From assembly GCA_033398695.1 (NCBI GenBank), contig CM065811.1, forward strand, positions 113,197,501-113,261,500: a stretch of DNA of 64,000 nt. The letters run 5' to 3'. Under the pieces are notes generated by a model. The model was not told the origin of the DNA, searched no databases, and saw only the letters and a program-made list of their open reading frames with translations. This DNA comes from Orobanche coerulescens. Lineage: Eukaryota; Streptophyta; Magnoliopsida; Lamiales; Orobanchaceae. Positions 12,098 to 23,244 of the stretch are shown in pieces. Numbering within the stretch: position 1 is the stretch's first letter; each line of letters opens with the position of its first letter. The translations under genes were made by a program, and so were the position numbers.

Positions 12098-13345
12098 TGT
12101 TGGACACAAAGTATACAATTAACAGCTTAAAAAGTAAGAGCATAATAAGTGTACCGATTTTCTAAGTTAATTGCGTATCGGAAGTCTTAGTGAGAGAGTT
12201 ATTGTAATACAACTAGGTGTTCTTATGTTTGCTTGTTGCGTATAGGGTTTTACAATGTATACTAATAAATCACAATAGAATGAGAATAGTAAAGGCAAAA
12301 AGTAAATAACAAACAATTTTAAAATGGTTCGAAGTAAACCCCTCTACGTCCACTAGTCCTCCACACAGGAGTAAAGAGTTTATTAAAATCACTACGTACA
12401 CAACTAGGTGACTTTAACTAAACCTGTCTCTATATCGTTCACACATACTGATACAGGGACTTCAGCATTGGACAGTTCACACAAATTGGCTTGAGCTCTT
12501 TCGACTCGCTTCTTCTCACACAGATCAAAGCTTCTTCATCAATGCTATTATTGCCACATGGGTTGAAATACGTAAGGATCTTTAATCCACATAAGGCTAA
12601 TGATAATCTCAACGGTAAGGGTAGAACAATTCTAAACAATAGCTCTATCTTTGATGAACAATCACTGTATGTTGTGCTGTTTGCATTGAGGACTTAGTAT
12701 ATTTCTTCACTTGGATACTGTTGTATGCTCATGAAATATACTTCTCTTGCTATCGCTAGAATGTCAGAGTAATCTATCAGAATATGAGCGATAAAGAATA
12801 ACTTCCATGTTTAAGTCATCTAGCTTGGGGGTATTTATAACCTTGGAGATGTATCCATTATAAATATAGCCGTTGTTGGTTGGTGAGATGTTGACGTTTG
12901 TCTCTCAATTGGCGGATGCTGAATGTTTGAATTACAACAGATCGCATTTAATGCTTCAGACATCCTTTCTGTCTTTGCATTAAATGCTATTCAGAGCGTT
13001 CAGACTTGTCCTATCAGCAATAAATGCTACTTTAACAGTGAATACTTTATGAATAAAAAATGTTTTATCTCACAACGGCTTAAAGGTATATTCTATCAGT
13101 CCTGTTGGATGTGTTTTACTTTTCCTAAGTAAAACACCTACATCATTACTGATGTATCCAACGTATTATTATGTTGCTGTATGAGGTAGGCTCTGTAGGA
13201 TGGACTCTATAGAAGATCCCTTGGCTATATGGATGGGCTGTATGATGAATCCTAACAGCTTCCATACTTCAACGATATTCCGACATCTTTGAGACTTCTT
13301 TGTTGTACGTTGGCAATCATCAAAACATGAATATTTATCCTAACA
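12098..13345 (-). repeat. 5' LTR of minus-strand copia element
   Basis: It begins (plus-strand view) TGTTGGACACAAAGTATACA and ends ATATTTATCCTAACA. It aligns along its length with 2903-4172 with scattered substitutions and indels. CATAT at 13346-13350 duplicates the sequence left of 2903. Confidence 0.92.
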
Positions 13346-13350
13346 CATAT

Positions 13351-13574
13351 TAAACTTGTATGTTATTACTTCAAGTATTTACTGTTTTCTAACTACTCGT
13401 GATTCATCGGATACTTACTCTAAAAACCCTGTAAGCATCGAGCTACATGAGACTATATAGTTGTTTTACTTACAATGAAGTTTAAGACTTCTGCTGCGCA
13501 TAACAAATTTCGATAAGGAGTACAACTTATTCAACCCCCTTCTAAGCTATTATTCATGTATACCGCGACCAACA
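13351..13574 (+). repeat. 3' end of plus-strand copia LTR (right part)
   Basis: It continues the LTR begun at 2750-2902 after removal of the nested element. It ends GCGACCAACA and is followed by a primer-binding site. It aligns to 18385-18575. Confidence 0.8.
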
Positions 13575-13576
13575 AG

Positions 13577-13589
13577 TGGTATCGGAGAG
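13577..13589 (+). other. Primer-binding site (initiator tRNA-Met)
   Basis: TGGTATCGGAGAG lies two bases after the LTR end. Confidence 0.8.
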
Positions 13590-13709
13590 GTTGATTCTAC
13601 ATAGAATCAGTCGATTTCTTACCTGAATTAGATCCAAAATCACTAGATTTCAAAAACTACATTTCCCTATTTTTATCATTCATCCTATATTACTCCCACG
13701 GATACACTA

Positions 13710-13834
13710 ATGATCAACAAAGTTCCTATATTCTCTACTAATGAGTTTGATGACTGTAGAATCAGGATGGAATCCCATCTGGCTGCCATGCACGAAGAGA
13801 CGATTTTCGTGATACAATAAGGACCTATCATTAT
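13710..13834 (+). pseudogene. Copia gag N-terminal remnant
   Basis: The plus strand reads MINKVPIFSTNEFDDCRIRM then an in-frame TAA at about 13818, matching the gag start of the neighbouring minus-strand copia (MISKVPMLSINEFDDW). It is cut at 13834 where a new LTR begins, so only some 40 codons remain. Confidence 0.8.
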
Positions 13835-14366
13835 TGTTGGGAAAAATAATACACCAAGTATTTCTATAAATGCACCATACAGTCTGTCCCTACAACGCAA
13901 CTTCATACAGTGCCCCAAGAAGTCAAATTCTATAGTTAAGCTCCAGAGTACATCAAAGAAGAAACATTGGATACAACAAAGATGTTGTAGGTGTTTTACT
14001 TAGAAAAAGTAAAACATAAACCAACAGGATATAGACTAAACTTTTAACCGTTATGAAATAACCATTCTTTATTCACAAAGTGTTCACGATTTTAAAGTAA
14101 CATTTAATGCTGACAAGACAGCATTTAATACAGCCTAATAGAATACAAACATAAGAGCATTTAATGTGGATCGAAGAGAATATCTGAAAAAATAAATGTG
14201 AAACATCTTTAATTCAAACATTCTAAAGCCGCCAATTATAGCTGTCTAAATCTCACCAACCGGCCAACGACTACATTTATAAAGGATCTATTTCCAAGAT
14301 TATAAAATGCCCAAGCAAGAGGATATTGCTCAAAGACTGGCTCACTTGCTGACGAACTATCTTGAG
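13835..14366 (+). repeat. Copia LTR, 5' part (same family, plus strand)
   Basis: It begins TGTTGGGAAAAATAATAC and aligns with the minus-strand copia LTRs read in their own direction, for example the shared segment with GTAGGTGTTTTACTTAG and GCATTTAATG. It is interrupted near 14366 and resumes near 18005. No matching 5-base duplication flanks 13835 and 18575, so the surrounding element has lost its internal part, or the junction is a deletion. Confidence 0.75.
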
Positions 14367-14640
14367 TGAAGAAATATTCAAGTCCTCAAAAAAGAACAGC
14401 ACATCTACAATTGGAAGTTTCGGGGCTGCTCGGTTGCGTTCGTTGGTCATTTCATTCGTGTGGCAATTATCGAGGCAAGTATCTTGACCATACACTTCGT
14501 GTTTCATAGACGTAAATATGTGCAATTTGAATGTTTTTAATGAACTTTCAAAAAGGATTGGTATATTCTCGATAAAGTTTTCCTTCAAAGATAACTCGAA
14601 TGTTTTGTGAACAAATGTACTTTTCCGAATATGTGCATTA
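14367..14640. other. Unassigned sequence at LTR junction
   Basis: This is the left edge of the block inserted in the copia LTR. No gene is seen; it may be the promoter-distal end of the gypsy LTR that follows. Confidence 0.3.
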
Positions 14641-15952
14641 GTGTTGTATGTTGGAAGGTGTTGTGATCATATTACGTGATTATAGTATGTCTTTCCTTTC
14701 ACTTGTCAAGGATTGTGTGTTAGTACATGTATTCGTTTGGTGAGTATATGTTATCGTGTGATATTAGCTGCTCCTTTGTAAGGAGGTTGTGATATTCAGT
14801 GTTGAACCTCCGGGATCCGTCCTTGCTAGTACGGATCGGGCGTGACCATTGGGTTATCCAATCGGGTATGTCTTGCGGAGACTCCGAGGTTCGTGGCTTG
14901 TTAGCACGATGCCAGGATAACTTTTGGGGTTATCCAAACCAGGTATGTCGATGCGGAGACTCCGAGGTTCGTGGCTTGCTAGCCCGATGCTGTGATAACT
15001 ATGAGCATATGTCATGGTTGTAGTTATGTGACAGTTGTCATAGTGATATGTGATATGGTGAGGTTTCCCATTGGGTTATTCACTTAGGGATATCTTGAGG
15101 AGGCTCTGAGGTTCGTGGCTTGTTAGCACGGGACGCGAATAATCTTTGGGAATATGTTGATATGTATGATTGGGTCGCAGACCCCGTGTTTTGTGATCGG
15201 AATGGTATGATTGGGTCGTGGACCCCGTGTTTTGTTATTGGATTTGTATTTTGGAAAATAATCTTTGGGTTGTGTCCCTAAGTGGTTTCGATATGTGAGA
15301 ATTCTTAAATCTCAAATGTTTTCAAAACTCCCGAGATCTCAAAATATTTTTCTTAAAATGTATATCGAGTTACATTCCTATCTTTCGTGGTTCGAACTGT
15401 TCTATTCAAGTGAATTATCTCGGGAAGTCTTTATTATTTATAACTGGATGACTGTTCATGAGTATTATGTTTTCGGAGTATATTGTGTATGGCTCGTATT
15501 TGCACTTTATACTTGCACTAGCAAAATAGTGAAATTTTGCTAACCCCCGAGTAATCGGGGGGTGGATATATTTATTGCATCCAGGTATATGCAGGGCCTT
15601 GGGGATCTAAACACAGGATCGGTACGAAGGATGATGGAAGACGAACGATATTATTCACATTAATACCAGTTATGAGTATATTGGTTAAGTCTTGTTGTAT
15701 TATCTATTCCGTTGTTGTATTCCCCGGTTGTAAAATGGTTCGTGTATTTGAATATGGCATGGGTATGATTCGAGGCAGAGTTATGTATGTCTGAGGTGTA
15801 TATTGTGGCAAAAGACCAAATCGGTCTAATGGTTCATTATTTAGCCATGTCGGCTTGTAATGTGATGTATTGTTTATGTATTTAGCCTGGTAGATCCTCA
15901 CGGAGAGGGTTTGCGGTGCTGTAATATTCCCGAGTGGTTTGGGGGTGTTACA
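14640..15952 (+). repeat. Gypsy-type LTR (3' portion) with internal repeats
   Basis: It ends GGGGGTGTTACA at 15952 and is followed by a tRNA-Met primer site. The 3' end (TTTGCGGTGCTGTAATATTCC) matches that of the solo LTR 4797-7163. Inside are repeated units: a segment with GGAGACTCCGAGGTTCGTGG at about 14876 and 14957 with a variant near 15098, and a 42-base unit with GATTGGGTCG and ACCCCGTGTTTTGT at about 15160-15240. The left end could not be fixed. Confidence 0.7.
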
Positions 15953-15957
15953 GAATA

Positions 15958-15969
15958 TGGTATCAGAGC
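15958..15969 (+). other. Primer-binding site of gypsy relic
   Basis: TGGTATCAGAGC, complementary to the 3' end of initiator methionine tRNA, lies five bases after the LTR end. Confidence 0.85.
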
Positions 15970-16732
15970 TTAGGTTGTGGAAACCTAGGCTGTCGGTTCA
16001 AGTTATGTTTGTTGAGTCTTGTCTCGTCGGATTATGTCTGAATGAGTCGTGTCGCTATGCATCGTCTGAGATGTCGGTCGTGATTAGTATCGTGGTGCAG
16101 CCATCATCTTCGTGCGACCTGTGGATGTAAGTCTCCTCTTTGTGTGTGTTATTTTTGTTTCATGACTCTGTTTACATGCGTGTCATAGTGATAGAGTTCG
16201 TATTTGATACTTGTGGTATATTACATGTGATGAGCTGGATGTGTTAACGGATTTGACACCGAGTGATGTAGTATGATATGAAATCTTGAACATTAATGTG
16301 CTCCTGGGAGTGTATCGACAGTTGAGTTTGATGAGAAACTCAGACAAATAATTTTGACGTGTATTTGAATTTAGTACTCATGAGTTGTGTTTGTTGAATT
16401 GATCATCTTGAATGTTGTAGAGGCATATGTTTGAGAACCGGATGTGTTTGACAAACTGTTGTGATTTGCTACAAATGTGTTTTAGTTGGTAATCATGTCT
16501 GCTGCGTGCGTATTTGAAAATATTTTTATGAAAATTTTATAGACTTGAGTATGCTCATGGAAAAATCAAAATTTCAAAAAGTTTTCACGGCGTGGTTAAG
16601 CGACGGTTTCGTGTGGATTTTTAAAAGTGTTTGGATTTGGCGAGCCGATCCCGTATTCTCAAATGAAACCTTACGACGGTATTTGAAAAATATATTTTGA
16701 AGTATTTTGGACAACCCTTGTGGATAATTACG
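15970..16732 (+). other. Gypsy 5' internal leader, no coding domain left
   Basis: This is the leader after the primer site. No gag motif is visible before a copia LTR takes over at about 16733. Confidence 0.45.
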
Positions 16733-17096
16733 ATGTCACAAATTCCACTCTAGGATTTACCAAGCTAATACACAACATAATCTTAACGAAATGTTTAACA
16801 AAAATTATAAACTCAGATCAAGTATAAGCATAACCAAACAGAACCGTTTTGGAAAATGATCCAAACAATTAATGAAAATACTGTTAGAGAACTGCAAGAA
16901 ATTTAAAAGAATACAAAGAGAATATAGAGAAGGTATTTTTCTTGGAATCAATTTTCATTACGGACTGAAGCCCTATTTATAGGAAAATTTCAGATGGTAC
17001 AAAAGTAATTATATAATTTTATCTGGGGCATAATAGTCATTCATATGTTATAATATATTATCTTATACGTACTTCGAGAAGTACGCATTTCAACAC
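16733..17096 (-). repeat. Short copia LTR plus polypurine tract
   Basis: It starts TGTCACAAATTCCACTC and ends GCATTTCAACA. It is followed by CTCCTCC, a purine tract on the minus strand. The next 400 bases contain the ...CTCATTAAAACCTTG...AAAACCCAATGG track that in plants commonly lies inside copia elements next to the 3' LTR. The partner LTR is absent. Confidence 0.5.
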
Positions 17097-18004
17097 TCCT
17101 CCGTGAATGACTATTTAGATAAATATATGCTTACCTAGTTTGAAAAAAAACCAATGAGAGAATTTTTCAAACTGTTTGTACTGGAGTTTGTGGCAATCAT
17201 ATCATATTGTCTCGTAATGTTGCTGGGGAAATCATGTGGGATAAATCTTCCGCAATCTGTAATCCCGTAAATTTACTCCCCCTTAATCTTGATAGTTCTT
17301 GTATGAGTATTCTTGTGCCGTCTCAGTAAAATTCCGTGGGACAAAAACTGAGTGAATCTGTCATGTATATCATTCGTTGTTGGAGTATCCATATGTTGCC
17401 TCATTAAAACCTTGTCAAGAAAACCCAATGGAAAAAAACTTTCGTCGAAGAAAAAAGAATTAGTAATAATAGACCAAATCTTGTAATGATTAAAAAATGA
17501 GGGGAGACTTTGAAAAGGAATGATATAAACTAAATAAAAGAAAACTTACCTCCTCCACATTGAAACATATTCAGCCGTGAGTTTGTGAAGAAAAATGAGT
17601 GAAGTTTTCATTTTGGTTTTCCGTCATTTCATTTCTTAGAAAAAATTGAGATAAATTTTATTTTTCACTTGGAGTGTTAAAATAAAATTGATAAGCTCCC
17701 CACATATATTTTCTAGTCGTGTTCTTAGAGAATAATATAGATAGGGAATTTTTCCGATCGACTTCCGGCACATGGCAAGTAGAGGCACGATGCTTTCGGT
17801 GCTCGAGATTTTGAAAGTTTTTACGAATCGGATTTGTGGCGGACATCATCAACCTCAATATTTATTCAAAGGATTCAAGGGTATGATTTCGAATCCTACA
17901 CTTGTTTATTTTAATATCCGTATATACGTTACTTGATCGATCCTTTTAAGGGATTCAGATCCAATTTATTTATTAAATCCCTTCCATTGTGCCTTCATTA
18001 TTCG
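17097..18004 (-). other. Copia 3' internal debris, no intact gene
   Basis: Apart from the conserved 3' internal track at about 17390-17440, no domain is recognisable. The open frame at 17658-17858 has no motif. Confidence 0.4.
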
Positions 18005-18575
18005 CATTGAATCCCAAGAGAGACTTTCATAGCATACAGCTCTCTGTTCTGGTACTTGTGGTTTCAAACCTTATTGTTGAGATCATTAGCATTGTGTGGA
18101 CTAAGTTGAACTATTCCGACCTTTGTGGGATGATGAGAGTTTGCGGATGAAGCTTCAATATATGTGAGAAGAAGTCAGTCAAAGAAGCCTACAAGCAATA
18201 TGTGTGAATGACTCAAGCTACATCCAGTTGTATCAATCTGTGTAAACGATACAGTGACCGATTTAATTAAAATTATACAGTTGTGTACGCCTTGATTGTA
18301 ATAAACTATTACTCCTGTGTGGAGGACCCGTGGACGTAGAGGGCTTTACCTTGAACTTGTGCTTTATTACTTATTGTATTTACTATTTTCTAACTGCATG
18401 TGATTTATCGTATACTTACTTTGAAAACCTTGTAAGTATCAAGCTACAGGAGATTATCTAGTTTCTATACTTATAGCAACTTAGTTTAAGACTTTACATA
18501 TAACAAACTTCGAAAAAGAGTACAGCTTATTCAACTCTGCTTCTAAGCTGTTATTAAAGTATAGCGTGACCAACA
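18005..18575 (+). repeat. Copia LTR, 3' part
   Basis: It resumes the LTR started at 13835. It is alignable from about GTTGAGATCATTAGC (18073) onward, with the TGTGTGGACTAA, GTGAGAAGAAG and GTGTGGAGGACC phrases of the family, and ends GCGTGACCAACA. Confidence 0.75.
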
Positions 18576-19130
18576 CAAATCGCCTCCGATCACTCCAGCT
18601 ATGCCGATATGAAGATATCCGACCGCCGAAAAAACTCAACCCAAGTAGTTGACTTCTGTCAAAAGCATCTCCGGTTGTCGGAACTCTAGCTCGATCAGAA
18701 CACCACTTATAGGCCCGTCTTTGAACTGAAATCACGTTCAAGGCCTCAGACCATGAAGAAAAATCCTCCATCAGAGCCTCAAAACCCGAATAGGCCGACT
18801 AGACTTCCACAGCTTCGATCCGCCTGAATGTACAGCTAGATTGTTGCTTCTCTAGTCACAGACCATCAGCCCACCACTGAGCTCCAGTTGTTGCCGCTGG
18901 AGATACCAGTCCGCTGCTGTTGACCTCTACATCTCACCTTTGCTGAACCCTGCTCCTCCGATGGTCGCCCATTCTGAGCAGCGAGTCCCCGTGAAGACGT
19001 CAGCCTAAGATCGCCACCAGGGCCTTCCACCGCCGCTGCTACTCTGAAGAGGGAGGTGTTGGTGGGGTGTTTTTATCCGTAGGGGCGTATGTGATAATTG
19101 AAGAGAGGTAGAGGAAAAAAACATGGGTGG
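18576..19130. other. GC-richer unassigned sequence
   Basis: A C- and G-richer stretch with no open frame of convincing length and no transposon motif. It could be an eroded host exon or leader, but nothing in it can be named. Confidence 0.3.
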
Positions 19131-19156
19131 GAGAGAGAGAGAGAGAGGGAGAGGGA

Positions 19157-19194
<38 letters not shown>

Positions 19195-19206
19195 GAGAGA
19201 GAGGCT
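19131..19206. repeat. (GA)n microsatellite
   Basis: A nearly pure GA/GGGA run of about 75 bases. Confidence 0.97.
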
Positions 19207-19539
19207 TAAATAAGAATAAACAAATCATATACAAAGGAGTATAATTTCCGTCTTTAGTAAATTAGAATCTTAGCCCCATAATTTCCTCTATTATAAAATC
19301 CACCTCTATTATTCAATCTTGTAGCTCGATTATCTGATTAGTTCATACTGCCTCAGGTAATACCAACTATCAATAACTCACCAATACTTTGATCTCATTT
19401 CCCAAGAGTCCGCCTAATTTATAATTTACCATCTAACTAAAATAAAATTGAAAATAAAAATAAATTAATAATAAAAATATAATAATAATACCGCCACTAT
19501 TCCAATGTAAATTATTGGGTATTACATCAACAGAGATGG

Positions 19540-20775
19540 AGTACACCTCAACCAAGAGTACAACATCTAAGACCCCCTATGTATAGACAAGTTGTATCTC
19601 ATGAAGAAGCTCATCTTCGGGGATCCAGCTAGAGACCTCAAATTCCATTACAGAGCGACACATAACAATCGACATATGGTTCCACCCCAAGACTTCGATG
19701 ATACAGAAATAATAACTCTTATAAGCATGTTAACTATTATCGTTCTTAGATGGAATACGCTTTGTGTCACACGTACATTCCATATAAACAAACCAAAGAG
19801 AACCTACAACAAATCAACTAATGTGAGGCAAATTTGGATTCTGAAACGCGCGACTAATACAAGACACACTAAAAAAGTGGATACTTAGAGCTACATGATT
19901 TATTCTGCGTGATATCAAAAAGTAGGGCATCTGGTACTTCGACAGTGGATGTTAACGATATATGGAAGGGAAAAAATGCTGACCGGTAATACTGACTACT
20001 GAGGGCCTAAAGTCCAATTAGTTGATAAGTATAAAGTAAGGACAATATGGAAATGAACATTGATTGTAGGGAACTCAAGGTCAATGACGTATCATACATG
20101 AAGGGACTACAGTATAACCTTCTCAGTGTTGGCCAATGATGTGATAAGCTATTCACAGTGAAATTCTTCAAAAAGCAACTGTATGGTAAAGGATACCGGG
20201 ACCAAGGAGATTGTTCTTACAAAAACCCATCAAGGAACATGTGCATTGTCGATTGGATCCCTACAGGTAGTGAGATACACAGCTTTGTAGCAAAGGGTAC
20301 AACATAACACAGATGGATGTGGCATAAAATAATGTCACACCTGAATTTGAAAAAAATCAACAAACCATTGAGGAAAGATATGGTTCAAAATTTATCAATG
20401 GGACAGCGTATGCACAGCATGTCACAAAGACAAACAAATTAGCGCCACCCTCAAGAGCAAAACAAACATATCATCCCACAAGGTGTTGGACTTAAAGCAC
20501 ATGGATCTATAAGGTCGTGTAGACCCACACATCTTCGAAGGTAAGGCATATTGTTTGTTGACCAGTGATGATTATTCCAAGTACAATTGGACCATTTCTC
20601 AAAAAAGAAAAAGACAATGAGCAACAGGATACAACACGAGAATGAGAAGAGCTTGAGCCTGGTAACCATCAGATTCAACAAGGGTACTGAATTCACAAAT
20701 AAAATCATTGAGAAATACAGTGTGAACAACGAGATACAGTACGAGTATTCGACTGCCAAGACTTCATAGCAAAAT
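19540..20775 (+). pseudogene. Copia gag-pol relic (linker, protease, integrase)
   Basis: In order on the plus strand are a linker with VRQIWILKRATN (about 19830), protease remains with WYFDSG (about 19925-19950) and the LQYNLLSVG-type block (about 20110), pre-integrase remains with WHKIMSHLN (about 20320-20345), and integrase core remains with FNKGTEFTNKIIEKYS (about 20670-20720). Order and motifs match the copia polyprotein of the element at 7.4-12 kb. Stops and frameshifts are frequent; no LTR is attached. A dead fragment. Confidence 0.8.
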
Positions 20776-21404
20776 GGCGAACACATGTCCGTGTGTGGAC
20801 ATGTAGGGCCTAATATATCCGGGCCTCATTGTCTAATGTTGGGCCAAAGCACATAGTTCGTCTGCCTTATTTGCTTAACTGTCTGTTTTTAGTGGGCCTG
20901 TGTTAATTGAACAGACCTTGTTAGGTGGTTTGACTCGTTTAAAAGGTCCGCAAATCTGGACATGAGTCCGATTTGACTGGACTGACTAATTGGATCGCAA
21001 ATAAGACTTGGGTTTGAATTAATTACATGAATCCATTAGTCTATTTGTTCCCCTTAAAACTCGATAAGGTGTGTGACTAGTGTTTTTTATTTGTATGAGT
21101 ACTGATGTTGAATATATGGTGGAGATTAAAATGTAAACATTTAATATGAAAATTATGTGTAGGTCATCATATCACGATCACTGCATTAGACGAGCATTAA
21201 TGCTATTACTAGAAAATACCCTAAAAAACTAAGAAACTAGAAATTCAATAAAGTTTCATAATTTGGAAAAAACAAGAAAAAGTAAAATGAAATAGAACTT
21301 GGAACTCATTAGTGGTTCACCAAAATATTTACACTCCACATCGGACTCTTCAAACAATATATCGTAAAGGTACACGTCACGAGAAACCAGAATTTTCCAA
21401 AAAT
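20776..21404. other. No gene seen; one short inverted repeat
   Basis: An 8-base perfect inverted repeat (ACATGTCC ... GGACATGT) lies at about 20783-20806 right at the end of the copia relic. No further structure is apparent. Confidence 0.35.
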
Positions 21405-21720
21405 GAAGCAGTTAGCTTGGTTCATTGGCCACGGTTTCACATCAAGTGGAAGGCCCGGATTTCGAGTCCCTCTGAGGACAAAAAATTTTGAGGGTTTATG
21501 ACTCTTTAATATATAGTTAAAAAAAGAGACTCTAGCCCTCCGGGATACGTTGGTGAAACAATTAAATACTTAGGGCTTCAAGCGGCAGTGTGGGAGGCCA
21601 GATCTCGGTGGGACCCTACAGTTAGATTTGAGGGGTCCAGCATGGATCAATCACTTGGGAGACGACTCTTTGTGCGCGGTAGTTGATGATATTTAAAAAC
21701 CCGAGATCCGGATACACATC
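21405..21720 (+). repeat. Possible tRNA-derived SINE-like element
   Basis: TAGCTTGGTTCATTGG (about 21410) resembles a polymerase III A box, and GGATTTCGAGTCCC (about 21457) resembles a B box, at tRNA-like spacing. The downstream body runs to about 21720. No clear tail or target-site duplication was found, so the call is tentative. Confidence 0.35.
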
Positions 21721-21750
21721 TCGCGATTTAATTGGTAGCAGTACTGTTGG

Positions 21751-21830
21751 GTTGAGACTGTTATCCAGAGGATTAGTCTAGTGTAATTTTGTTGAGACTG
21801 TTATCCAGAGGATTAGTCTAGTGTAATTTT
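21751..21830 (+). repeat. Perfect 40-base tandem duplication
   Basis: The unit beginning GTTGAGACTGTTATCCAGAG and ending TAGTGTAATTTT occurs at 21751-21790 and 21791-21830 with no mismatch. It lies about 230 bases upstream of the methyltransferase start. Confidence 0.97.
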
Positions 21831-22058
21831 GGAAGCTCGATATAAAAAAAAAAAAGAATCTTTTTTCCAAAACAGTACATTACGCTACAAGACTTGTACC
21901 TGTCGCTGTATCTCTGTTGTCCATCCGCTAGAGAAACTAGACAAAGAAAGCGCAGACTCCATTTGTATACTGCTCAAAATTTTCCAACCGAAACCCATAC
22001 CGACAAACGGGCAACGAGAAACGCTCAAACCGTCGGTTCTCCGCCGTCATCCACCACC

Positions 22059-23159
22059 ATGTTTAGGGACATATCGACGTGCAACACCTGCAACTACGCC
22101 GACGCCCTCTACTGGGATTCCCGTTACCTACAAGATGCTAATTGTGGTTCTTTCGATTGGTACCAGCGTTATTCAGCTCTCCGCCCCTTTCTTATAGAAA
22201 GTACATCTCTCCGATTTCGTGCGTGCTCATGGTTGGCTGTGGAAATGCTAGTAAATCTCCTGCTGTAAAATCGATATTAAATTAGTTGCGAAAATGTGTT
22301 TTCTATTTTTCTTATGTGGCTGTGCTATATTTGTGAAGTGCTGTTGGCAAATATGGATTGATCTGATAGAACTGCACCTATGTGATACAGTGATTATCTT
22401 TGTGGTCTCAGTACATGGCATATTCATATGGTACCTCTTCAACTTAGTTCTCTTGTCAATGATATAGCTCCACATTTGTTTTATGAGTCTTGTTGTTATA
22501 GGCACTCATCGCTGATATAACATATGTTTTGTTCTATATCTTTGTTAAAAAGACGTTATATAACTTGTTTGCTAGTTATCTCGGAGGACATGGTTAATGA
22601 CGGTTTTGAAGATATAATGAACATCGACATATCATCTGTGGCTATTGAGATGATGAGAAAGAAGCATCAGCACGTACCTCAGTTGAAATGTATCTTTTCA
22701 GAAATCACTACTTAAGTTCTTAGCTATAGAATTGTCAAGTAATGATAATCATTTGTTGTTTTTATGAGGCAACAAATTTTTTGTCGTTTTAGTTTCTGTA
22801 AGTGTTGTTAGTTAGGACTTGGGTCTTTATAAAAGAAACGAACCTTCCAGTTTGGTCATGATTTCTTATCATTTTCTTCTCTTCTCCAGTTGAAAAATAT
22901 TAGAACATTTTTTCCTAGATCCTTACGAGGTTATCCAGACATGCAAATGGATGTTAGGGACATGAGTTTCTTCCCCGATGATTCATTTGATAGTGTCATT
23001 GATAAAGGTAAATTCGTGTACTTTTGCTTTATGTATTTTGCTTAAAATTTTGATTTTTCTTTTCCATGTGCTATATCCTAACTGTCATAATATGTTTTGC
23101 CTTGTATATTTTGCATGACTTGCTGATGTGCATACATAGGGACCCTTGACTCGTTAATG
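22059..23159 (+). pseudogene. METTL13-like methyltransferase, truncated pseudogene
   Basis: Four exons are recognisable (22059-22250, 22576-22689, 22939-23007, 23140-23159) with canonical intron ends and consistent phases. They encode the N-terminal part of a plant S-adenosylmethionine-dependent methyltransferase of the METTL13/EEF1A-lysine-methyltransferase type. Visible features are MFRDISTCNTCNY, YWDSRY, FDWYQRY, the SAM-binding MVGCGNA, NIDISS, then MQMDVRDM, DDSFDSVIDKGTLDSLM. Exon 1 has a 2-base insertion near 22193-22196 that shifts the frame before MVGCGNA. After the fourth exon the expected C-terminal half is absent: a LINE begins in what would be the next intron. The family's substrate (a lysine or N-terminus of eEF1A) is known for animal homologues; the plant role is not established here. 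Confidence 0.85.
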
Positions 23160-23244
23160 GTGAGCTATATTTTGTCATTTCTTCTGTTTCTCTTCGCTTG
23201 TTTAATCTTCTAACTTCTTTTTCTTGTGTCTTTCTCTTCTGAAT

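Larger units (their letters stand above)
2903..13345 (-). mobile_element. Complete, decayed Ty1/copia retrotransposon
   Basis: Two related LTRs (2903-4172 and 12098-13345) bound an internal region with a purine-rich tract, gag, protease, integrase, reverse transcriptase and RNase H in the copia order (integrase before reverse transcriptase), read on the minus strand. The 5-base sequence CATAT occurs immediately outside both ends (2898-2902 and 13346-13350), a perfect target-site duplication. The LTRs have many substitutions and indels and every coding domain has stops or frameshifts, so the copy is old and inactive. A gypsy-type solo LTR (4797-7163) is nested in the 3' internal region. Confidence 0.93.

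Noticed and set aside
13835..18575. Interpretation of this LTR as a solo LTR inserted into gag
   Set aside because: The flanking 5-base sequences (ATTAT and CAAAT) do not match, so an internal deletion or rearranged junction is at least as likely.
20451..20786. Minus-strand open frame with hydrophobic stretches (111 codons)
   Set aside because: Antisense shadow of the copia integrase relic on the plus strand.
21405..21490. Possible functional tRNA gene
   Set aside because: A- and B-box-like motifs are present but no cloverleaf acceptor pairing could be assembled; kept only as SINE-like.
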